Shown: one piece after another, positions 14,381 through 18,792 of the stretch
Position numbering within the stretch: position 1 is the stretch's first letter
How the letters are laid out: each line of letters begins with the position of its first letter
NCBI GenBank assembly: GCA_005239615.1
Contig: SBBR01000109.1
Location: 1-18,792, forward strand
Direction: 5' to 3'
Source of the DNA: an archaeon
GTDB lineage: Archaea; Iainarchaeota; Iainarchaeia; Iainarchaeales; Iainarchaeaceae
DNA: 18,792 bases
Notes under the pieces: model-generated
What the model was told of the DNA's origin: nothing
Database searches by the model: none
Seen by the model: the letters and a program-made list of their open reading frames with translations, nothing else
Position numbers and translations under genes: made by a program

Positions 14381-14471
14381 TGGGCCCGGCAAGAGTCGAA
14401 CTTGCCACCCCCCGATGGCTGCTTTCCAAAAAATTATCAGTCGGGTGCTCTAACCGCTGAGCCACGGGCCC
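14381..14471 (-). tRNA. tRNA-Ile (GAT) with an 18-nt intron
   Basis: The acceptor stem GGGCCCG/CGGGCCC is perfect, the D stem is GCTC/GAGC, the anticodon stem is CCCGA/TCGGG, and the T arm is GCAAG-TTCGACT-CTTGC. The discriminator is A. After removal of 14417-14434 the anticodon loop is CTGATAA, giving GAT. The intron lies after base 37, the standard archaeal site. A near-canonical bulge-helix-bulge can be drawn. CTGA pairs with GCAG (one A-G mismatch), the 3-nt bulges TAA and CCA are each cut after the second base, and a short TTT/AAA stem closes the intron. A CTTTAAAAG box A lies near 14505. Confidence 0.93.
14417..14434 (-). other. 18-nt archaeal tRNA intron
   Basis: Reads ATTTTTTGGAAAGCAGCC on the minus strand, between tRNA positions 37 and 38. 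It is near the lower size range of archaeal introns. One of the four central helix pairs is A-G, so the motif is slightly relaxed and may need a splicing endonuclease that tolerates non-canonical motifs. Confidence 0.85.
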
Positions 14472-14534
14472 CTAGGAACCGATTTTTCCCCACAAAGCCT
14501 TTTAAAGACTGGCAAGGGGGACTTTAATGCCTTT

Positions 14535-14645
14535 CTAATCGCTCGCTATTCCGCCCCTTTTCATGGCTTCGATGCATTCATTACAGTAGTGGTCGTCGGG
14601 CAGCTCCATGAAGTCGTCGCAGTTCTCGCAGTATCCTTTTTTCAT
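14535..14645 (-). CDS. 36-aa zinc-knuckle microprotein
   Basis: The peptide begins MKKGYCENCDDFMELPDDHY and continues CNECIEAMKRGGIASD. Two C-x2-C pairs (Cys6/Cys9 and Cys21/Cys24) make a compact four-cysteine zinc site. GGTGA seven bases before the ATG is a good ribosome site, and an ATAAATT box lies about 36 bases upstream. The arrangement, with Asp/Glu-rich loops, suggests a stand-alone zinc ribbon of the kind that binds another protein or RNA, but no function can be assigned. Confidence 0.72.
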   Translation of the reverse strand: MKKGYCENCDDFMELPDDHYCNECIEAMKRGGIASD

Positions 14646-14694
14646 GTATTTTCACCGGTAATCAATAATCATGGAGAAATTTATGCAGCAGGCC

Positions 14695-15327
14695 TCAGTA
14701 TGAAATGAAGTTGATTTTCGCGCGGCTCATCTTCTCGTAGAACTCAAAGTCCTCCTTCCTCTCGCGCGGCCTCAGGAAAATCTGCTCCAAGCCAGTCCAG
14801 GACGTGAACCAGCCCGCGGGCTCGAGCAGCGTCACAAGGAACACCTGCAGGCTAGTTATGTTGAACGGGTGCCTCAGTTCCTCGAGCTGTATAAAAGTGG
14901 CTACAATAAGGAGGCCGGAGCCGAGGAGCAGGAGCTTCAGCCCCTTGAGCCGGGTTTCGCTTATTTCCAGCTTCATTAGCTCGTGGTGCTTCTTGAAGTA
15001 TTCGTGGAGCCGTTTCCTGATGACTGTTTCATGAACGGCTTTCCTCGCGTTCTCCGGCACGAGGAATGTAAGGGTGACCTCGCCGGTCGTCTTGACCCTG
15101 CTCGCCTTCTTCGCCTCCGAGAGAAAATCATCGGAGAGAGAGCGCTGCGAATAGGGGCGTGGGTCGAAATCCGAGAATATGTCGCTGTACTCGTTCAGGA
15201 TGAGGCTAATCTCAGAGAGGTGCAGGAGTTCCTGCTTCTCCTCGTTGAAAAGGTCCTTGAGTATGAGCTCGCGCCACCCGCCCTTCCTTTCCGGCGCCTT
15301 TCCCCCTGCGTCCTGTTCATTCGGCAT
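14695..15327 (-). CDS. conserved membrane-associated protein of unknown function
   Basis: A 210-aa protein. The N-terminal soluble part contains LNEYSDIFSDFDPRPYSQR followed by LSDDFLSEAKKA, a strongly patterned stretch that I have seen in uncharacterised proteins of both domains of life. Two membrane segments follow, about residues 128-146 and 158-172, ending in EPAGWFTSWTGLE. The C-terminus reads FYEKMSRAKINFISY. The conserved Asp/Arg/Pro/Tyr block and the PAGWF-W-GLE block look functional, but no activity is known to me. A TTTAAAAC box about 29 bases before the ATG predicts a leaderless mRNA. Confidence 0.75.
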   Translation of the reverse strand: MPNEQDAGGKAPERKGGWRELILKDLFNEEKQELLHLSEISLILNEYSDIFSDFDPRPYSQRSLSDDFLSEAKKASRVKTTGEVTLTFLVPENARKAVHETVIRKRLHEYFKKHHELMKLEISETRLKGLKLLLLGSGLLIVATFIQLEELRHPFNITSLQVFLVTLLEPAGWFTSWTGLEQIFLRPRERKEDFEFYEKMSRAKINFISY

Positions 15328-15487
15328 GATTGAATACTAACAATTGAACTTGTTTTAAATTCATTCGGCCGCAACAAGCCCTTGGCCAACACTCCAGTCC
15401 GCCCAACTGCCCCAAGTCGACCACATCAAATTCCTCAATGCCACGTCCGCAACAGGCCTGAATGAAACTGCAGCCCCTAAATTCCGT

Positions 15488-15515
15488 TAAAAACCTTGCT
15501 TCGCACGAATTTATC
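15488..15515 (+). promoter_or_regulatory. candidate promoter of the tRNA-Gln locus
   Basis: GTTAAAAACC (15487-15496) and AATTTATCC (15509-15517) are the only box-A-like elements before the tRNA. The first predicts a start close to 15518, just before the 5' partial copy of the tRNA rather than at the tRNA itself. No TATA element is visible between 15540 and 15590. The tRNA should therefore be made with an upstream leader of about 70 bases. Confidence 0.45.
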
Positions 15516-15523
15516 CGGTCGCC

Positions 15524-15582
15524 AGCCCCGTCGTCTAGCAAGCTTTTGAGAAAAGCTTGAGCAAAACCAAGACGACGGGTCT
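15524..15582 (+). ncRNA. stem-loop leader containing a copy of the tRNA-Gln 5' end
   Basis: The first 15 bases, AGCCCCGTCGTCTAG, are identical to tRNA-Gln bases 1-15 (15591-15605). A perfect 9-bp hairpin CAAGCTTTT/AAAAGCTTG (15539-15559, loop GAG) follows. Then GACGACGGGTCT (15571-15582) is complementary to the first 12 bases with one mismatch. It folds as a long outer stem with an inner hairpin. Because the tRNA 5' end is the same sequence, the strand at 15571-15582 could pair with either copy. Partial tRNA duplication is the conservative reading; a processing or control element is possible. Confidence 0.5.
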
Positions 15583-15590
15583 ATGATGGT

Positions 15591-15663
15591 AGCCCCGTCG
15601 TCTAGTGGCCAAGGACATCAGGCTTTGGACCTGAATACATCGGTTCGAATCCGGTCGGGGCTA
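15591..15663 (+). tRNA. tRNA-Gln (TTG)
   Basis: Cloverleaf: acceptor AGCCCCG/CGGGGCT, D stem GTCT/GGAC with one G-T pair, anticodon stem TCAGG/CCTGA with loop CTTTGGA (anticodon TTG), T arm ATCGG-TTCGAAT-CCGGT, and A as discriminator. There is no intron, and the 3' CCA is not encoded. It decodes CAA, and CAG by wobble. Flanking partial copies of its 5' and 3' ends are described separately. Confidence 0.93.
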
Positions 15664-15688
15664 TTTGGTTTTTGGTTTGGTCTGACTT

Positions 15689-15759
15689 GCCCCATTGAAA
15701 ATGGGGCGACCGTCGCTGCCAACAGCCGAAACTGTTGGTTCTGAATCCTATCGGGGCTA
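15689..15759 (+). repeat. two hairpins and a degenerate copy of the tRNA-Gln 3' end
   Basis: A perfect 8-bp stem GCCCCATT/AATGGGGC (15689-15707) is followed by a perfect 7-bp stem CCAACAG/CTGTTGG (15719-15738, loop CCGAAA). Bases 15737-15759 then repeat the tRNA 3' end (15642-15663), with one inserted T and two substitutions. They still include the acceptor half CGGGGCT followed by A. That half could pair with the copied 5' acceptor half at 15524-15530 and enclose the whole tRNA. It may be an old att-like duplication, a decayed tRNA, or part of a nested precursor structure. Confidence 0.5.
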
Positions 15760-15824
15760 GTGGAATATCGTCCGCTCTGCACACCGCAAGGTTTAACTAC
15801 TTGTATTACGAATATGATTATTGC

Positions 15825-16316
15825 ATGACAATAGTCTCCGATGCCACGGCTATCATTTTACTGTCAAAAGCAGGGATTTTGGAATTGTTCGCCGGCCATA
15901 ATAGGGTAGTGATTCCGAACTCTGTTTACCTTGAAGTTATAAAGGGGAAGGAAAAAGGAAGGCTCGATGCCATGCAGGCCGAGAAGCTCGTTCAGGACAA
16001 GAGGCTGAAAATAATGCCGGTTCACAGATCAACGAGGACTTACATAGAGGGGCTGCTGAACCTGAAGAAAGGGGAACTTGATACCGTGGCCCTGGCATAC
16101 AAGGATGGTTTTGTAGTGCTAAGCGATGACAAGAAATGCATTAACGCCGCCAAGGCCCTTGGTCTGCCTTTCATGAATTCGCTGGACGCAGTCGTTGCCA
16201 TGTGGAAAAACAAGGTGATGAACAGCAAAAAAGCCATGGGTTGCATAAACTCCCTTGAGGATTTCGGCTGGTATTCCAAGGAACTTATTAAAACGCGAAA
16301 GGAGATGATTCGATGA
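15825..16316 (+). CDS. PIN-domain toxin (DUF3368-like)
   Basis: A 163-aa PIN ribonuclease-type protein. The acidic residues of the active site are in place: Asp6 in VSDATAIILLSKAG, Glu37 in YLEVIKGKE, Asp86 in KKGELDTVALA and Asp101/Asp102 in VLSDDKKC. The helix after the last strand (AKALGLPFMNSLDAV) fits DUF3368 members. An upstream in-frame ATG at 15735 lies within the tRNA-like repeat and is not used here. GTTTAAC about 32 bases before 15825 is a good box A for a leaderless start. It overlaps the antitoxin by 4 bases (ATGA). The toxin precedes the antitoxin, the reverse of classic vapBC order. Confidence 0.87.
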   Translation: MTIVSDATAIILLSKAGILELFAGHNRVVIPNSVYLEVIKGKEKGRLDAMQAEKLVQDKRLKIMPVHRSTRTYIEGLLNLKKGELDTVALAYKDGFVVLSDDKKCINAAKALGLPFMNSLDAVVAMWKNKVMNSKKAMGCINSLEDFGWYSKELIKTRKEMIR

Positions 16317-16624
16317 TGAAGAACGTTTCGATAAGGATGGATGACGCCTTCCTGAAGGAGGCTGAGAGAATATCGAGGCTTGGCAAGACTGACAAGTCCA
16401 TTGTCCTGCGGAAAGCCTTTGAAAAGGGCATGGCTGGGGTAAAGTTGGAAACCGCGCTTGAGCTGTTTGCCACGGAAAGGATTTCCACAAGCGAAGCGGC
16501 TTCCATAGCAGGCCTTGCCATAGGGGAGTTCATGGAGGAAGCAGCCAGGAGGGGAATACGCCAGGCTCTCTCCGTTGCTGACCTGGGTGATTCGCTGAAA
16601 AACGCCCTCGAAGCGGTTAAATAG
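16313..16624 (+). CDS. UPF0175-type antitoxin
   Basis: A 103-aa protein. Residues 1-40 (KNVSIRMDDAFLKEAERISR, then KTDKSIVLRKAFEKG) resemble a ribbon-helix-helix dimer arm. Residues 44-82 match the UPF0175 helix-turn-helix: KLETALELFATERISTSEAA, then SIAGLAIGEFMEEAARRGI. UPF0175 genes are typically next to DUF3368 PIN toxins, so this is the cognate antitoxin and probable autorepressor. The start is ATG 16313 or the next codon, ATG 16316. Confidence 0.88.
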   Translation: MMKNVSIRMDDAFLKEAERISRLGKTDKSIVLRKAFEKGMAGVKLETALELFATERISTSEAASIAGLAIGEFMEEAARRGIRQALSVADLGDSLKNALEAVK

Positions 16625-16641
16625 GGTGGTTACCGAATCTG

Positions 16642-16683
16642 CCCCGAATACTGTTTGGGGTTAATCAGGTGGGAGTTTTTTTT
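16642..16683 (+). terminator. terminator of the PIN/UPF0175 operon
   Basis: CCCC (16642-16645) can pair with GGGG (16657-16660). A run of eight T follows at 16676-16683, with AA after it. The T-run alone would suffice in Archaea. The end of the run, TTTTTAAG, is also spaced about 25 bases from the next ATG (16707) and may double as a box A. Confidence 0.5.
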
Positions 16684-16706
16684 AAGGCAAAGGGGTTTCA
16701 TTTTTC

Positions 16707-16815
16707 ATGCCGCCAAAACTAAAAAAATACACACAAATGGGTCCTGAGCGTTAAGCACAAGGGTGGAGGGCGCAAGATTGTCTCACACATTTCCGGCCCG
16801 AAAGACAAAATTTAG
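16707..16815 (+). pseudogene. frameshifted short basic protein gene
   Basis: From the ATG at 16707 the frame reads MPPKLKKYTQMGPER and stops at 16752. The next frame reads on as KWVLSVKHKGGGRKIVSHIS and GPKDKI to TAG at 16813. Removing one A from the seven-A run near 16721-16727 joins both into one 35-residue basic peptide. The reading frame then continues past that TAG into the ORF at 16843. Two lesions in one former gene of about 90 codons, or a sequencing slip in a homopolymer, would both explain this. Family unknown. Confidence 0.4.
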
Positions 16816-16842
16816 GAACTAGGGTCAGGAGGTGATAGGGTT

Positions 16843-16983
16843 ATGGGCTTATTGGCCCCGCACTTCAAAAATTTGGAGGCTACAGCATCGGTTTCGCCAG
16901 CGGGCACGTACGTCGGGTTCCATGGCATAAGACAAAGTGACTGGAACCGAATTTTTGGCAAGATGAGGAAAAAGGGAAAATAG
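16843..16983 (+). CDS. 46-aa protein with an exceptionally strong ribosome binding site
   Basis: The SD AGGAGGTGAT (16827-16836) is a ten-base match to the 16S anti-SD, six bases before the ATG, and is the strongest in the window. The peptide contains VSPAGTYVGFHGIRQSDWNR and a basic C-terminus MRKKGK. It is followed 10 bases later by the 87-aa membrane protein gene with its own SD, so the two may form an operon. No family recognised. The frame is the same as the upstream frameshifted gene with one TAG between, so it might instead be the tail of a broken gene. Confidence 0.5.
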   Translation: MGLLAPHFKNLEATASVSPAGTYVGFHGIRQSDWNRIFGKMRKKGK

Positions 16984-16993
16984 GTGGTTAACA

Positions 16994-17257
16994 ATGCCAT
17001 CTGCCTTGGAACAGAAAATCAACTCCATCCTTGAGCGCAACGCCCGCGTCGAGGCCGACAAGGCTTGGGAAACCAGCCTGACGCGCCGGGCAATCGTCGC
17101 AATCCTGACTTATGCGGTAATTGTCGTGCTAATGTTTAACATCCGCGACCCGAACCCCTTCCTCAACGCGCTCGTGCCGACCTTCGCATTCGTGGTTTCC
17201 ATGTCCGCCCTGCCTTTCGCGAAGAAGTGGTGGCTGGAGGGCATTTACAGGAAGTGA
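16994..17257 (+). CDS. two-helix membrane protein of unknown function
   Basis: An 87-aa protein. A charged N-terminal helix (LEQKINSILERNARVEADKA, then WETSLTRR) is followed by two membrane helices, about residues 32-49 and 58-74, and a short tail KKWWLEGIYRK. The pattern of a coiled N-terminus, a TRR boundary, an N-A-x-V-P motif between the helices and a W-rich end is consistent within a small uncharacterised family known to me only as hypothetical proteins. AGGTGG six bases upstream sets the start. Confidence 0.72.
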   Translation: MPSALEQKINSILERNARVEADKAWETSLTRRAIVAILTYAVIVVLMFNIRDPNPFLNALVPTFAFVVSMSALPFAKKWWLEGIYRK

Positions 17258-17280
17258 CTTTTTCGGGTTTTGGCGGATGT

Positions 17281-18063
17281 TTATCTTTTTGTCAGTTTTG
17301 GCCCTTTCCAGAAGTGGTTGAAGTATTTCATGTAACTGTCCCTGATTCCCTTTGAGTCGATTATGAATGCAAATGCGTCGCCCCACAGAACCTGTGCCAC
17401 CTTGGTCCCGAATATGATGATGACCATTGGCGAGCTGAGGTCTTTTGGCAGCTCGCAGTACTTATAGGACATCTTTTCGTGCTTTGCGGTCTTGCCGGGT
17501 TCGTAGCCCTTGAGGTATGTGCCGTGGTCAACAAGGTCGTACATCATGTGCTTTTGCTGCGCGCGCCTGTCCATCCAGTGCCAGAACCATGTGTGCATGC
17601 TCTGCGGGACGGCCTTTGACTGCGGGAAGTTTTTCCCGCCAAGGGTGCTGTTCCCACCTATCCAGTACGATTCCCTGTGTTCGAGCAGCTCGTTCAGCAG
17701 CGATTTCATTGCCTCGTTGCCCCTGTATACCTCGGCCCTGATTGGGGGCCTCGATTGCCTGAAAATGGCCATTATTTCAGGGAGTTTCCTCTCAAGCCCT
17801 TCCAGGAATTTTTCCCTGCGCCTTATTTCATCGAGGATTTTGCTCGGGTGCGTGCACTGATAAGTCCTCCTGCCCCTCTCGATAATATAGCTCACAAGCC
17901 CCTTGTCTATGAGCTTGTTCAGTATGTCATAGATGTTCCTTCTCTCGATGCCTGTCTTTTCATGAATCTTGTTTAGCGAGCTGATTCCTGAATCCAGCAC
18001 GGCCCTGTACACCTTCACCTCGCCGTCACTAAATCCAAGCTCCTTTAGCTCTTCCAATTCCAT
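17281..18063 (-). CDS. TrmB-family transcriptional regulator
   Basis: A 260-aa protein. The N-terminal winged helix (LGFSDGEVKVYRAVLDSG, then RRNIYDILNKLIDKGLVSYI with wing RGRRTYQCTHP, residues 8-72) is the TrmB domain. A coiled linker (about 80-98) joins it to a C-terminal ligand-type domain with the EVYRGNEAMKSLLNELLEHR segment and later VIIIFGTKVAQVLWGD. TrmB proteins sense sugars or related ligands and control transporters and central metabolism in Archaea. The gene is divergent from a zinc-ribbon ORF and a transporter lipoprotein. AATTTTAATT about 30 bases upstream gives a leaderless start. Confidence 0.88.
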   Translation of the reverse strand: MELEELKELGFSDGEVKVYRAVLDSGISSLNKIHEKTGIERRNIYDILNKLIDKGLVSYIIERGRRTYQCTHPSKILDEIRRREKFLEGLERKLPEIMAIFRQSRPPIRAEVYRGNEAMKSLLNELLEHRESYWIGGNSTLGGKNFPQSKAVPQSMHTWFWHWMDRRAQQKHMMYDLVDHGTYLKGYEPGKTAKHEKMSYKYCELPKDLSSPMVIIIFGTKVAQVLWGDAFAFIIDSKGIRDSYMKYFNHFWKGPKLTKR

Positions 18064-18086
18064 GATTTAATAGGAGTGCAATACGA

Positions 18087-18126
18087 ATTAAAATTATGGT
18101 GTTGTACGATACCACGAACATTTATA
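18087..18126. promoter_or_regulatory. divergent promoters around an 18-bp dyad
   Basis: The minus-strand box A of trmB (about 18087-18097) and the plus-strand box ATTTATAC (18119-18126) face away from a dyad at 18097-18114. It reads TGGTGTTGTACGATACCA, in which 14 of 18 positions are symmetric around GTAC. One bound TrmB dimer there could shut both promoters. This is the most likely operator in the region. Confidence 0.5.
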
Positions 18127-18150
18127 CGTAGTGGCATTACTATGATTACT

Positions 18151-18267
18151 ATGGGGGTCAAAGCCTGCGGCCTGTGCCGCTATGAGTGGAACGCGCGCGT
18201 CGAGAAGCCGAAAGAATGCCCAAGGTGCAAAAAGAGGCTTGATTACCCGAAAGGAGGGTTTGCATGA
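18151..18267 (+). CDS. 38-aa zinc-ribbon microprotein
   Basis: The peptide holds CGLCRYEWNARVEKPKECPR and continues CKKRLDYPKGG. Two C-x2-C knuckles with W/R between them and the EKPKECPRCKxRLD ending form a small zinc ribbon seen as a stand-alone protein in many archaea, probably nucleic-acid binding. The start is ATG 18151, about 29 bases from the box A; ATG 18142 is in frame but too close. Its stop overlaps the next start as ATGA, so translation is coupled with the transporter lipoprotein. Confidence 0.72.
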   Translation: MGVKACGLCRYEWNARVEKPKECPRCKKRLDYPKGGFA

Positions 18268-18743
18268 CCAAGTGGCTCATATGCTTTATAGTTTTGCTGT
18301 TTTTCATTTCAGGCTGCGCTATGCAGGGGGCTGAAAAAGAAAAGGTTGTGCAGATAGGAACGTCCTCGAGGGCGATTGATTACGCCCCTTACTACGTTGC
18401 AAGGCACAACGGCTGGTTCGAGCAAGCAGCCTCGAAATACGGTGCAACAGTCACCTATGCGGAGTTCCAGTCAATCGCGTCCATCAACGAGGCTTTCGGC
18501 TCGGGAAAGGTCGACATTGTTTTCGAGGCAGGCCCGCCGGCGATAGTGGGAAAGGCGGCAGGAATGGACACGAAAATCAGAGGCTTGGGTGTGACCCTCA
18601 CCCAGGAAATCCTTGTCCGCCGCGACAGCGGCATAAACTCCATCCAAGATTTTAAGGGCAAAAAAATTGCAGTTCCTTTCGGAAGCAGCTCGCACTATGG
18701 CCTCATGAAAATCCTCAAACCTGACTTCGCCAGTTTCTGCTGA
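18264..18743 (+). pseudogene. truncated ABC substrate-binding lipoprotein (SsuA/TauA/NMT1-like)
   Basis: 159 residues against about 320 for the family. The signal segment ends FFISGC, a lipobox with Cys18. The first lobe is normal: VVQIGTSSRAIDYAPYYVAR, NGWFEQA, a GSGKVDIVFEAGPPAIVGKA stretch, IQDFKGKKIAVPFGSSSHYG. After GLMKILK, where the second lobe should begin, the sequence becomes PDFASFC and stops. It therefore cannot bind ligand as a two-lobe protein. A deletion is likely because no frame of the next 49 bases restores the family. An ATG at 18769 (GAGG before it) may start the next gene at the window edge. Substrate class (taurine, sulfonate, nitrate or thiamine-precursor type) cannot be told. 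Confidence 0.7.
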
Positions 18744-18792
18744 TTTTTAAGAAGGCTTTTTTGAGGAAATGAAGGTTACGTTCTCTAGGGTG

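Noticed and set aside
15524..15759. integrated mobile element bounded by tRNA-derived att sites
   Set aside because: Only about 75 bases lie between the tRNA and its 3' copy and no integrase is present; kept only as a possible scar.
15735..15824. 30-codon N-terminal extension of the PIN toxin
   Set aside because: It runs through the tRNA-like repeat and past the box A; the PIN fold begins at the ATG at 15825.
16813..16815. TAG read as pyrrolysine joining the two small ORFs
   Set aside because: No pyl genes or PYLIS-like structure visible, and a frameshift just upstream would still break the gene.
1..18792. CRISPR array or insertion sequence
   Set aside because: No regularly spaced repeats, transposase motifs or terminal inverted repeats were seen.

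Overview
The window looks archaeal. Most genes have an AT-rich box A about 25-37 bases before the start codon, which implies leaderless or very short-leader transcripts. A few internal genes have Shine-Dalgarno (SD) sites instead, the best being AGGAGGTGAT at 16827. There is a tRNA-Ile gene with an 18-nt intron in a bulge-helix-bulge context, and archaeal-style regulators (TrmB, tandem Lrp, double winged-helix). Genes are compact and often overlap by ATGA. The lineage cannot be fixed from sequence alone; a DPANN-type or other uncultivated archaeon would fit.

Layout. (1) 107-3167, minus strand: the TldE/TldD protease pair. (2) 3323-3667, minus: a remnant fusing the start of an ABC ATPase to a piece of an ABC permease. 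(3) 3666-8980, plus: an amidotransferase region gatC ... gatA - inositol monophosphatase family - gatB - YjbQ family. gatC is separated from gatA by a 34-codon ORF that is almost only a Tat signal peptide and by an opposite-strand toxin-antitoxin-like pair whose toxin is frameshifted. (4) 9035-9592, minus: a lipoprotein phospholipase-D-like nuclease. (5) 9687-10807: a structured leader, a small membrane protein and a double winged-helix regulator. (6) 10863-12364: a 41-aa membrane peptide and a two-subunit Fe-S L-serine dehydratase, convergent with a tandem Lrp-type regulator (12361-13326). (7) 13519-15327, minus: a rhomboid protease with a coiled-coil insertion, intron-bearing tRNA-Ile(GAT), a 36-aa zinc microprotein and a 210-aa membrane protein. 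(8) 15524-15759: tRNA-Gln(TTG) nested between a copy of its own 5' end and a degenerate copy of its 3' end. (9) 15825-17257: a PIN toxin/UPF0175 antitoxin pair and a run of small ORFs. (10) 17281-18743: a TrmB regulator divergent from a zinc-ribbon microprotein and a truncated substrate-binding lipoprotein.

How the genes fit together. GatC, GatA and GatB make the tRNA-dependent amidotransferase. In Archaea Gln-tRNA is normally made by GatDE, so this complex probably makes Asn-tRNA(Asn). The TrmB gene faces a transport gene across a shared promoter with a central dyad, a common archaeal sugar-transporter layout, but the transport gene is broken. Several regulators have symmetric DNA next to their box A: a 36-bp nested dyad at 4743-4778, a 16-bp perfect palindrome at 13363-13378 and an 18-bp dyad at 18097-18114. 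The features least explained by ordinary annotation are the nested tRNA-Gln locus, the hairpin-plus-U-tract leader at 9716-9859, the Tat-only ORF, and the small-ORF cluster at 16707-16983.
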